A DNA stretch of 7,565 nucleotides, taken from positions 1,714 to 9,278 of the forward strand of contig PMCE01000430.1 of NCBI GenBank assembly GCA_003154025.1. Reading direction: 5' to 3'. This document shows, piece by piece, positions 1 through 7,251 of this stretch. Both the position numbers and the translations under genes were made by a program. The stretch's first letter is position 1, and each line of letters starts with the position of its first letter. Below the pieces are notes generated by a model. That model was not told where the DNA came from, did not search any database, and saw only the letters and a program-made list of their open reading frames with translations. The stretch comes from Syntrophaceae bacterium (GTDB taxonomy: Bacteria; Desulfobacterota; SM23-61).

Positions 1-630
<630 letters not shown>

Positions 631-651
631 ATCAAAAATATTCCCGAACTC

Positions 652-832
652 AAGCTCGGATGGTCTCGTAAAAAGTCTTTTGAGTCGTCTCTCCGGTGAA
701 CCCCGGATCGGGTCCGGGGCGGGCGCCGGGGGTCCAGTCCCGCCAAGGGCGGGATTAAAATAACTGGAATCCGGCTTTCGCCGGAATGACGGAATAGCCG
801 GGTTGTTGACTTTTTACGAGTTCATCAAGCTT
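652..832. repeat. MITE-like intergenic hairpin element with terminal inverted repeats
   Basis: The ends form an inverted repeat. ctcgtaaaaagtc (665-677) is an exact reverse complement of 808-820. With mismatches the match extends to 659-677 against 808-826 (17 of 19), and with a one-base gap to 652 and 832. Inside are three perfect stems: 701-707 with 713-719, 739-744 with 748-753 (loop aag), and 770-775 with 780-785 (loop tttc). A further imperfect pairing joins 726-738 to 763-774 around the second stem. There is no ORF inside, so the element is non-autonomous. The heptamer tcaagct occurs at both edges (650-656 and 825-831) and could be a target duplication. However, aagctt is itself palindromic, so this is ambiguous. 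From memory, similar sequences are dispersed in deltaproteobacterial genomes; copy number is untested. Confidence 0.6.
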
Positions 833-842
833 TTCTTTCTTG

Positions 843-870
843 GCTCAACGCTCCACACTCAGAACTCAGA
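843..870. repeat. Degenerate heptad repeat, spacer hemB-livF remnant
   Basis: Four consecutive 7-base units, gctcaac, gctccac, actcaga and actcaga, share CTC at positions 2-4; the last two are identical. The run lies between the hairpin element and the truncated livF and ends in a run of six T. Confidence 0.6.
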
Positions 871-924
871 GTTTTTTCCCTTACGCGTTGCCCTGATTTT
901 TCTTTTCAAAATTCGGAAGTTCCT

Positions 925-1185
925 CTTTCCGCCGAGCAGAAGATGCTGGCCATCGGCCGCGAGCTCATCAAAAACTCCGAAATCCTCCTTCTGGATGAAC
1001 CGTCGGAGGGATTGGCCCCGCTGGTGGTCAGGGACCTTGCGGAGGTCATCCTGAAGATCCAGACCTCCGGGGTCACCATCCTGATGGCTGATCAGAATAT
1101 CAAATTCTGCCGAAAGGTGGCCGGCAGGGGATACATCATGGAGAAAGGCTTGATCCAGTACCAGGGGGCCCTGGACGAAATCTGA
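925..1185 (+). pseudogene. livF: LivF-type ABC transporter ATPase, N-terminally truncated remnant
   Basis: LivF is one of two ATPases of the high-affinity branched-chain amino acid (Liv/HAAT) importer. The frame carries only the C-terminal third of the usual 230-240 residues. It has a degraded signature motif, LSAEQKMLAIGREL, where the family has LSGGEQQMLAIGRAL (one residue short); Walker B and D-loop ILLLDEPSEGLAPLVV; the LivF-style switch segment VTILMADQN; and the tail GRGYIMEKGLIQYQGALDEI ending in TGA. Walker A and the Q-loop are absent. The frame is open further upstream, but its translation there shows no ABC similarity and runs into a heptad repeat. A start at ATG 943 would give 80 residues that could not bind ATP alone. 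I read it as a deletion remnant next to the ligase gene that Liv operons often accompany. A small expressed protein cannot be excluded. Confidence 0.82.
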
Positions 1186-1228
1186 TGGAATGAGGGGATC
1201 GTGAAAAAGTACCTGGCGGTATAATTAC

Positions 1229-1371
1229 AGGCACGAGGCTCGATGCACGAGGTCATAGGTACTCGTTTTCAAGGCGGGGGGTTCGAGACTTCATGGTCGA
1301 CTGGGAAATAGCGGGGAAGGAAAGGCGTCCTTGCAGTTTCTCGGACCTCGAACCTCGTTCCTCGGGCCTAA
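1229..1371. repeat. Inverted heptad repeat, spacer livF remnant-ligase
   Basis: The left arm 1229-1254 contains units cgaggct, cgatgca and cgaggtc. The right arm 1344-1371 contains gacctcg, aacctcg, ttcctcg and ggcctaa. The reverse complement of 1229-1254 matches 1344-1369 at 20 of 26 positions, so the arms could form a stem with an 89-base loop. The right arm ends shortly before the ribosome binding site of the ligase gene. No U-run follows, so it is not a typical intrinsic terminator. Confidence 0.65.
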
Positions 1372-1392
1372 TACTTATGCGAGGGGAAAACG

Positions 1393-2718
1393 ATGGGTAC
1401 AGGGAAAATGTATCATCCCGAAGCTGAAAAAATGAGCCGGAAGGCGGTCCGGGAGTTGCAGAACAGGAGGTTACGCTGGCAGGTTCAACGGTGCCTGGCC
1501 AAGTCGGAATTCTACCGGGAAAAATTCCGGAAGGCCGGCCTGAAACCGGGGCACATCAAGACCGTGGATGACCTGATCCATGTGCCCGTGGTGACCAAAC
1601 AGGAATTGCGGGAGGAACAGATCCAGCATCCCCCCTTTGGCAGGTATACGGTGGCGCCGCAAAGGGATTGGAGGGAGCTGCATCCCTCCACAGGCACGAC
1701 GGGGACGCCGGTCAATACCATATGGTCGGCCAAAGATATGGAGAACATCACTGCGGTTACGGCCCGGACCATGTGGAGTTTCGGAGTCCGGCCTGGGGAT
1801 GTAGTTCAGAACGGGTTCGCCTATGGACTGTGGGTGGCGGGAATGTCCTCCCACTATGCGGCGGAGAGGCTAGGCTGCTTCGTGATCCCCATCGGGGCCA
1901 GCATGACCGGCCGGCAGGTCGAATACCTGCTCAACCCGGGTTCGACCGTTCTATTCTGCACGCCTTCGTTTGCCCTGCACATCGCCGAGAACTTGCGGGA
2001 GCGCGGGGTTTCGCCCAAGGATTTGTCCCTGCGGTTGGGCTGCTTCGGAGGGGAAGGGGGAACCGAGACCCAGGCTACGAGGAAAAAGATTGAAGCCGGC
2101 CTGGGAATCGACGCCTACGATTATTACGGCCTGGCCGAGATCGCCCCCACCTTTGCTTCCGAATGCACGGCCAAAACAGGCCTGCATTTTGCCGAGGACC
2201 ATTATGTGGTCGAGATCATCAACCCGGACACCCTGGAAAGGTGTATGGAAGGGGAAATGGGGGTCATGGTCATCACCCACCTGACGCGGGAGGCGACCCC
2301 CATGCTGAGGTATTGGACGAATGATTATGCCCGCTTTGATTCTTCCCGGTGCTCCTGCGGCCGGACCCATGGACGGGCCGCAGGGGGCATTCTCGGGCGG
2401 GCCGATGATATGGTAATATACCGGGGGGCGAAATTTTACCCCGTCCAGGTGGAGAAGGTAGTCCGGAGTTACGGGGAACTGGGCGATGAGTTTCTTGTCG
2501 AGTTGACCCGGGACGAGAAGACCTATGCGGACATGTGCACGGTCGTTTGTGAGCGCCTTTCCGCGGATATGGATCAAGCGGTCCTGGAGCAGCGCCTGCG
2601 AAAAGATTTGAAGGATGAATTGCAGGTGACCCCGGAGATCAGGATCGAAAAATTCGGAACCCTGGAAAGGACGACTTTCAAGGCCAAAAGGATTGTGGAT
2701 AAGCGGCCGAAAGCATAA
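1393..2718 (+). CDS. PaaK-family (phenylacetate-CoA ligase-like) adenylate-forming acyl-CoA ligase
   Basis: A complete 441-residue protein of about the usual PaaK length. The family activates a carboxylic acid with ATP to an acyl-adenylate and then transfers it to CoA in the cytoplasm. Visible motifs: P-loop-like STGTTGTP (99-106), YYGLAE (244-249), RYWTND with the ribose-binding Asp at 311, the CSCGR pair of cysteines (320, 322), GRADDM at the hinge (335-340) and RGAKFYP just after it. The C-terminal FKAKRIVDKR supplies a candidate catalytic lysine at 430. ATG 1393 is preceded by gagggg (1381-1386) at good spacing; later ATGs (1408, 1432) lack this. A livF remnant lies upstream, matching the common association of such ligases with Liv transporters. 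The substrate cannot be read from sequence: phenylacetate, indoleacetate or another aryl or short acid are all possible. Confidence 0.9.
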   Translation: MGTGKMYHPEAEKMSRKAVRELQNRRLRWQVQRCLAKSEFYREKFRKAGLKPGHIKTVDDLIHVPVVTKQELREEQIQHPPFGRYTVAPQRDWRELHPSTGTTGTPVNTIWSAKDMENITAVTARTMWSFGVRPGDVVQNGFAYGLWVAGMSSHYAAERLGCFVIPIGASMTGRQVEYLLNPGSTVLFCTPSFALHIAENLRERGVSPKDLSLRLGCFGGEGGTETQATRKKIEAGLGIDAYDYYGLAEIAPTFASECTAKTGLHFAEDHYVVEIINPDTLERCMEGEMGVMVITHLTREATPMLRYWTNDYARFDSSRCSCGRTHGRAAGGILGRADDMVIYRGAKFYPVQVEKVVRSYGELGDEFLVELTRDEKTYADMCTVVCERLSADMDQAVLEQRLRKDLKDELQVTPEIRIEKFGTLERTTFKAKRIVDKRPKA

Positions 2719-2788
2719 GGCACGAGGCTTGAGGCACGAGAAAGAACATTCTTTTCCTCAGGCTTCGGGCCTCGTTCCTCGTACCTGT
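2718..2788. repeat. Inverted heptad repeat, spacer ligase-birA
   Basis: The repeat begins on the last base of the ligase stop codon. Left-arm units: cgaggct, tgaggca, cgagaaa (2723-2743). Right-arm units: ttcctca, ggcttcg, ggcctcg, ttcctcg, tacctgt (2754-2788). The reverse complement of 2718-2740 matches 2764-2786 at 17 of 23 positions. The centre itself pairs (aaaga with tcttt around acat), so the whole block can fold as one long imperfect hairpin. It ends 6 bases before the birA start. Confidence 0.65.
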
Positions 2789-2794
2789 TCTGCC

Positions 2795-3583
2795 ATGTGG
2801 ATCGACGAACTTCGCGAGCTTCGAAAAGGCAAGCTGATCGGCCGGGAGATTTTCTTCTTCCCGGAGATCGACACCACCAACCGGAAAGCCCACGGCCTGG
2901 CGCGTAAAGGGGCCCGGGAGGGGACGGTGGTGATGGCTGATTCCCAATCCCGCGGCAGGGGGAGGCTGGGGAGGGCCTGGGAATCCCCAGCGGGCTTAAA
3001 TGTATACGCTTCCATCCTGCTAAGACCCTCGATCCCCGCCTCCACGGCCCCGCAGCTGACCCTCCTTGCGGGTGTGGCCGCAGCCAGAGCCCTGGCCGGT
3101 GCTTCGGGCCTGGACGCGCGGATCAAGTGGCCCAACGATATCTTTGTGAAGGGAAGGAAATTGACCGGGATCCTGGCGGAGATGGAGGCGGAGGGTCAGA
3201 GAGCCAGGTTCGTCGTCCTGGGAATAGGAATAAACGTGAACTGGAGGAAGGAAGACTTTCCCGCCGATCTGCGGGAGACGGCTACCTCCGTGCGCGTCGA
3301 GAGCGGCAAGGAAATATCCCGGGTGGCGATTGCCGAGCGGCTCTTCCAAGAACTGGAGGAGGCCTACCTCCGATTTCTGCGGGAAGGATTCTCCCTGCAA
3401 CTGCGGGAGGAGTGGAACCGGCTCTCCTGGATCAACGGGAAAAGAGTCGGGATCATCGGCCCGGAAGGAGAAGTTCTCGGACGGGCTTTGGGCCTTGACA
3501 TGGACGGGGCGCTTTTGCTGGTGGATGAAGAGGGCCGAACCCGCCGCTTCATCGCCGGAGAGGTCAGTCTCCGCCTCCACTAG
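2795..3583 (+). CDS. birA: Biotin--[acetyl-CoA-carboxylase] ligase, lacking the DNA-binding domain
   Basis: BirA makes biotinyl-AMP and transfers biotin to the acceptor lysine of carboxylase carrier proteins. The 262-residue protein has the catalytic hallmarks: [11 protein letters not shown] (22-32), the adenylate-binding loop GRGRLGRAW (54-62), KWPNDI (111-116), KLTGILAE (122-129) and GIGINVN (143-149). A complete SH3-like C-terminal domain follows (about 212-262). No N-terminal helix-turn-helix is present, so it is a class I, ligase-only enzyme and should not repress a biotin operon. The frame stays open upstream to 2693, but those codons are heptad repeat and the end of the ligase gene, so ATG 2795 is the sensible start. 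No Shine-Dalgarno sequence is visible before it. It sits 55 bases upstream of coaX, an arrangement common in several phyla, and the two are probably co-transcribed. Confidence 0.94.
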   Translation: MWIDELRELRKGKLIGREIFFFPEIDTTNRKAHGLARKGAREGTVVMADSQSRGRGRLGRAWESPAGLNVYASILLRPSIPASTAPQLTLLAGVAAARALAGASGLDARIKWPNDIFVKGRKLTGILAEMEAEGQRARFVVLGIGINVNWRKEDFPADLRETATSVRVESGKEISRVAIAERLFQELEEAYLRFLREGFSLQLREEWNRLSWINGKRVGIIGPEGEVLGRALGLDMDGALLLVDEEGRTRRFIAGEVSLRLH

Positions 3584-3599
3584 GTTTGAGGTGTTTTTC

Positions 3600-3626
3600 A
3601 ATCCGCAATCCGCAATATTCAATGAG
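3600..3626. repeat. Heptad repeat, spacer birA-coaX
   Basis: Two exact copies of aatccgc (3600-3606, 3607-3613) are followed by degenerate units aatattc and aatgagg. The last unit overlaps the coaX ribosome binding site. No inverted partner arm is seen in this 55-base spacer. Confidence 0.6.
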
Positions 3627-3638
3627 GGAGGTTTTTCC

Positions 3639-4409
3639 ATGCTTCTGGTGATCGACGTGGGCAACACGAACACGGTTCTGGGAATCTACGACGGGGAGCG
3701 TTTGGTGGACAACTGGCGCGTCTGGACGGAACGGGACCGCACCAGCGACGAATACGGCATCCTCATGCGTAACCTCTTTGCCTCCAGTTCCATCCCCCTG
3801 GAAAGGATCGAGGCCATCTCCATCTCCTGCGTGGTCCCTCCGATGCTGAATATGCTCCTGGAACTCTGCGAGAAGTATTTTCGCCTCAAACCCCTGGTGG
3901 TTGAATTCGGGATCAATACGGCCATGCCGATCCTGCTCGACAACCCTTACGAGGTGGGAGCGGACCGAATCGTGAACGCCGTGGCCGGGTACCATAAATA
4001 CAGACAGAGCTTGATCGTGGTCGATTTCGGGACCGCCACGACCTTTGATTACATTTCGCCCAAGGGAGAATACATGGGCGGAGCGATTGCCCCGGGGTTG
4101 GGGATCTCCGCCGAGGCTTTGTTCCTCCGGGCTTCCAAGCTTCCCCGGGTGGAGCTGAAAACCCCCAAGAGGGTGGTGGGGAAAAATACGGTCCAGTCGA
4201 TGCAGGCCGGCATCGTCTTCGGCTATGTGGGGTTGACCGACGAGATCGTCCGGCGCATGAAGGAAGAAGTGGGCACAAACCCCAAAGTGATCGCCACCGG
4301 AGGGCTGGCGCCCCTCATTGCCCTCGAGTCCAAGAGCCTCGAAGAAGTGGACGAATTCCTGACCCTTGAGGGATTACGTTTACTCTATGAACTGAACCGG
4401 AAGAGGTGA
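3639..4409 (+). CDS. coaX: Type III pantothenate kinase
   Basis: CoaX phosphorylates pantothenate to 4'-phosphopantothenate, the first committed step of CoA synthesis. Type III enzymes are insensitive to CoA feedback and need a monovalent cation. The 256-residue length is standard. Motifs of the ASKHA fold are in order: phosphate-1 DVGNTNT (6-12), the SCVVPP segment (63-68), pantothenate-site GADR with catalytic Asp 109 (107-110), phosphate-2 DFGTATTFD (129-137), GGAIAPGL (147-154) and the adenosine segment ATGGLAPL (219-226). The start ATG 3639 has a strong ribosome binding site gagggagg (3624-3631), seven bases upstream. The frame is open further back over birA, but that stretch is birA out of frame. 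The gene follows birA on the same strand and converges on the flavoprotein gene. Nothing is missing. Confidence 0.96.
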   Translation: MLLVIDVGNTNTVLGIYDGERLVDNWRVWTERDRTSDEYGILMRNLFASSSIPLERIEAISISCVVPPMLNMLLELCEKYFRLKPLVVEFGINTAMPILLDNPYEVGADRIVNAVAGYHKYRQSLIVVDFGTATTFDYISPKGEYMGGAIAPGLGISAEALFLRASKLPRVELKTPKRVVGKNTVQSMQAGIVFGYVGLTDEIVRRMKEEVGTNPKVIATGGLAPLIALESKSLEEVDEFLTLEGLRLLYELNRKR

Positions 4410-4410
4410 A

Positions 4411-4508
4411 GAACAAGGAGTCAAGAATCAGACTGAAAGCCCTGGAACTCAACCTTCTGGTCTCCGGGTTTTCAATCCTGAAGCCTGTTCTTCGTTCCTC
4501 GTCCCTGT
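4411..4508. repeat. Inverted heptad repeat between convergent genes
   Basis: The spacer between the coaX stop (4409) and the end of the minus-strand flavoprotein gene (4511) is filled from edge to edge. Left units: gaacaag, gagtcaa, gaatcag, actgaaa (4411-4438), purine-rich. Right units: aagcctg, ttcttcg, ttcctcg, tccctgt (4481-4508), pyrimidine-rich. The arms are roughly complementary but with many mismatches and indels. The position would suit a bidirectional terminator, but no clean GC stem with a U-run is present. Confidence 0.5.
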
Positions 4509-4510
4509 CC

Positions 4511-5665
4511 TTATCGCGCCATGCGGAGAAGCATACTTCCCAGCGGTCCAAGTTTCTTTTTTATATCCAGAAATGTCTTCTCCCCCCGCATAATCTTGGC
4601 CATGGCGTTCCACCATCGGTCTTTGGAGGCAAGTTTCTGGTGGTAATGTAACGGGCGGAGGTTGAAGATCTCGCGGAAGAGGCGGGAGCACTCCAGCTCG
4701 ATCATCAAATCTCCGTCGATGGCCTCCTGATACGGCTTGAGGGAATCCCATCGGTTCTTCAATGCCTCCTGCAAAACCGATGCGGCGATCTGACCGCTCC
4801 GGACAGCGGAAAAAATCCCTTCCCCGGAAAACGGGTCGGCAAGCCCGGCCGCATCTCCGACGAGGAGGCACCTCCCTTTTTGGATCGGGGTTCGGTTCTT
4901 CCGGAGGGGAATCATGAATCCGGCGACACTGAACGGAAAGGTTTGTTCTTTCCGCCAGCGGGTGGCCAGGAAGGCCCTCTGATAGTTTTTGATTCTTGTC
5001 GCCGGAATATCGACTCCTCCAGCACCCATGGAAAGGAAGTATTTTTTGGGGAAAAGGTAGGCATAACTTCTTTTAATGCTTCCCCAGTCGATGTGAATCA
5101 GATCGGGCTCCCAGTCGGGGATGATGGAGCTGGGGGCCTCGCTATGAACGGCCAGCATGTGGATGACTTCCTGAAGGAGCCCCATCTTTTTGGCGACGGC
5201 GCTCTGGGAGCCGTCCGCTCCCACTACGTAGGCCGCCGAACAGACTCCCGCGGGGGTTTCAACTTCGATAAAACCGTCTTTGGGGTTGAGGGCCAGAAAG
5301 GGATTCGGGCCGAAAAAGCGGGCGCCGGCTTCTTCGGCTTTTCGAACCAGGAACTCATCGAAGATCTCCCGCCGCACCGTGAACATAAGCGGGTCGGGGG
5401 AACGCCGGGTGAAGGGATCCTCGAACTTGCAGGTGAAAGAAATCGCCGTAATGGTGCTTTCGATGACGGGGGAAAAGTCGTAGGGGATGAGCTTTTGCGT
5501 GCGGACGTTAATTCCCCCGCCGCAGGTCTTGCCGCGGGGAAATTTGGCCTTGTCCAGAAGGACCACATCGATGCCGGCTTTGGCCAGGTGATAGGCCAGG
5601 ATCGACCCTGCCGGCCCCGCCCCCGCAACCACCACATCTGCTTTTTTCGGGAAGGAATTATTCAT
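4511..5665 (-). CDS. Geranylgeranyl reductase family FAD-dependent oxidoreductase
   Basis: A 384-residue flavoprotein of the PHBH-fold geranylgeranyl-reductase superfamily, whose members reduce isoprenoid chains of lipids, quinones or (bacterio)chlorophyll, or act on related substrates. Visible features: N-terminal dinucleotide-binding ADVVVAGAGPAGS (9-21); the family-typical FPRGKTCGGGI (42-52), which includes the conserved PxxKxCGG; GADGSQS (149-155); and the second FAD motif GDAAGLADPFSGEGI (270-284). There is no signal peptide or clear membrane span, although the C-terminal third may associate with membrane. The ATG at 5665-5663 has only a weak ribosome binding site (aagaaaatga). It is convergent with coaX and lies 272 bases downstream of trmFO on the same strand. 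The substrate cannot be told from sequence; saturation of a prenyl lipid or menaquinone is a guess from family membership. Confidence 0.88.
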   Translation of the reverse strand: MNNSFPKKADVVVAGAGPAGSILAYHLAKAGIDVVLLDKAKFPRGKTCGGGINVRTQKLIPYDFSPVIESTITAISFTCKFEDPFTRRSPDPLMFTVRREIFDEFLVRKAEEAGARFFGPNPFLALNPKDGFIEVETPAGVCSAAYVVGADGSQSAVAKKMGLLQEVIHMLAVHSEAPSSIIPDWEPDLIHIDWGSIKRSYAYLFPKKYFLSMGAGGVDIPATRIKNYQRAFLATRWRKEQTFPFSVAGFMIPLRKNRTPIQKGRCLLVGDAAGLADPFSGEGIFSAVRSGQIAASVLQEALKNRWDSLKPYQEAIDGDLMIELECSRLFREIFNLRPLHYHQKLASKDRWWNAMAKIMRGEKTFLDIKKKLGPLGSMLLRMAR

Positions 5666-5721
5666 TTCATTTTCTTATTGGCCAGATGAACACAGGTTCG
5701 GCAAAAACAAAAAATTGAATT

Positions 5722-5865
5722 GGACGCGGATGAACACGGATTAGGGATAAGAAATTTAAACGGCATATGTATGGATAGAAAATCGTGCAATGAACTTCTT
5801 TCGTCTATATCCTTGATTCTGGCTCCTGGCTTTTGAATTCTTTTTGAAGGGCCAAATCCGCGTCC
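5722..5865. repeat. Intergenic inverted repeat plus heptad run, spacer flavoprotein-trmFO
   Basis: ggacgcggat (5722-5731) is an exact reverse complement of atccgcgtcc (5856-5865). Between them are four heptads, ttgattc, tggctcc, tggcttt and tgaattc (5813-5840). A direct 9-mer gatgaacac occurs at 5685-5693 and 5729-5737. The 272-base spacer (5666-5937) holds no credible gene. It should contain the flavoprotein promoter unless trmFO reads through, but I found no convincing -35/-10 pair. Confidence 0.5.
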
Positions 5866-5937
5866 TATCATCAATCGCATAGTCATGCTGTCGAATAATC
5901 CCTCGGTCGGGTCAAGTAATTTTAGGCATTTCGAATT

Positions 5938-7251
5938 CTAGGCATCTTTCATCTGCGTCCTAACCCAATCTCCCAGGTCCTTCAGCGCTCTTTCGCTCGT
6001 CGCCCTCTTCTTATCCCGGCCCCTGAATCGCCCCTCCATGGGCGGGAAAAGACCGAAGTTTACGTTCATGGGCTGAAACTCCTTGACCTGAGGGGCGGTT
6101 ATGTAATGGACCAACGACCCCATGGCAGTGGTTGGCAACGGAATGACCCATGATTCCCCCTTTGCCAACCGCGCCGCATTGATCCCCGCCAAAAGCCCCA
6201 TGGCGGTTGATTCCACATACCCCTCGACCCCGGTGATCTGCCCGGCAAAGAGGATGCGAGGATCCTTTCTCAATTGCAGGGTCTTGTCCAGGAGAGTGGG
6301 GGAGTGGATGAAAGTATTCCGGTGAAGGCTCCCGAAACGGAGAAACTGGGCTTTCTCCAGCCCGGGGATCAGGCGAAAGACCCGCTCCTGCTCCTTCCAT
6401 TTCAGCTTGGTCTGAAATCCCACCAGGTTATAGGCCGACCCCTGGCTGTCCTCATGCCGCAACTGAACTACCGCGTAGGGGGTTCTCCCGGTTCGGGGAT
6501 CCTTCAAACCGACGGGCTTCATGGGGCCATGGGCCAGAGTCTCCGGGCCTCTTTCGGCCATTTCCTCAACCGGCAGACAACCCTCAAAGTGCACCGGCTT
6601 TTCGAAGTCTCGGTAAGGGACCTTTTCGCCTTTCATTAATTCTTCCACGAAGAGATGGTACTCCTCATGATTCATGGGACAGTTCAGGTAATCATTCCCC
6701 TCGCCATAGCGGGAAGCTCGGAAGATGACTTTCAGGTCCAGGCTGTCCCCGTCCACGATGGGCGCGATGGCATCGTAGAAGTAGAGAGATTCCCCCCCGG
6801 TCAGCCTCTGAAGGGGTTCCGCCAGGGCGGGGGAGGTGAGGGGGCCCGAGGCGATGATCACGATCCCATCCGGGGGGATCTCCGTGACTTCCTCGCGGAT
6901 GATTTCTATCCTCTCCGCCTTCTCTATCCGGGAGGTGATCGAAGCAGCAAACGCTTGCCGGTCCACGGCCAGCGCGTCCCCTGCGGGCACCCGGGTCTCT
7001 TCGGCCACGGCCAGAATCAAAGAATTCAGCCGCCTCAATTCCTCCTTCAAAAGCCCTACCGCGTTCTCCAACGAGTTGGAGCGCAGGGAGTTGCTGCAGA
7101 CCAGTTCGGCAAGATCGGGGGAGATATGGGCCGGGGAAAAGCGCTTGGGCTTCATCTCATAGAGGGTGACCCAGCATCCCCGGTGAGCCGCCTGCCACGC
7201 CGCCTCACATCCCGCCAATCCTCCGCCGATAATCGTTATTTGCCGATCCAT
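5938..7251 (-). CDS. trmFO: Methylenetetrahydrofolate--tRNA-(uracil-5-)-methyltransferase
   Basis: TrmFO uses methylenetetrahydrofolate and FADH2 to make 5-methyluridine at position 54 in the T-loop of tRNA, replacing the SAM-dependent TrmA of other bacteria. The 437-residue length is normal. Visible: FAD-binding [14 protein letters not shown] (5-18); [19 protein letters not shown] (51-69) with the first functional cysteine, 52; [15 protein letters not shown] (221-235) with the second, 225; [17 protein letters not shown] (249-265); and the C-terminal FAD-binding [27 protein letters not shown] (334-360). The end NVNFGLFPP is typical. ATG 7251-7249 follows agaggg (7259-7254) with short spacing. 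A plausible promoter lies at 7294-7322, so the gene may begin its own transcript, possibly continuing into the downstream flavoprotein gene. No terminator is evident after it. Identification is secure. Confidence 0.97.
   Translation of the reverse strand: MDRQITIIGGGLAGCEAAWQAAHRGCWVTLYEMKPKRFSPAHISPDLAELVCSNSLRSNSLENAVGLLKEELRRLNSLILAVAEETRVPAGDALAVDRQAFAASITSRIEKAERIEIIREEVTEIPPDGIVIIASGPLTSPALAEPLQRLTGGESLYFYDAIAPIVDGDSLDLKVIFRASRYGEGNDYLNCPMNHEEYHLFVEELMKGEKVPYRDFEKPVHFEGCLPVEEMAERGPETLAHGPMKPVGLKDPRTGRTPYAVVQLRHEDSQGSAYNLVGFQTKLKWKEQERVFRLIPGLEKAQFLRFGSLHRNTFIHSPTLLDKTLQLRKDPRILFAGQITGVEGYVESTAMGLLAGINAARLAKGESWVIPLPTTAMGSLVHYITAPQVKEFQPMNVNFGLFPPMEGRFRGRDKKRATSERALKDLGDWVRTQMKDA

Noticed and set aside
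1220..1225. Perfect TATAAT after the livF remnant
   Set aside because: No -35 element lies at 16-18 bases upstream and there is no extended -10; it is also part of the short start-like ORF.
3330..3638. Upstream in-frame extension of coaX over birA
   Set aside because: The translated sequence is birA out of frame; CoaX homology begins at 3639 with a strong ribosome binding site.
843..4508. CRISPR array or tandem-repeat locus
   Set aside because: Units are 7 bases, directly adjacent and degenerate, with no spacers of 25-40 bases and no cas genes.
4411..4508. Bidirectional intrinsic terminator between convergent genes
   Set aside because: The arms pair poorly and no GC-rich stem with a U-run is found on either strand.
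4880..5689. Plus-strand 269-codon open frame opposite the flavoprotein gene
   Set aside because: It is antisense to a gene with clear FAD motifs; its translation shows no family features and follows the codon bias of the minus strand.
5662..5886. Minus-strand 74-codon ORF with several cysteines near its end (FCFCRTC)
   Set aside because: It lies wholly in the repeat-filled spacer, includes the heptad run and one inverted arm, has no ribosome binding site or recognisable domain, and overlaps the flavoprotein start.
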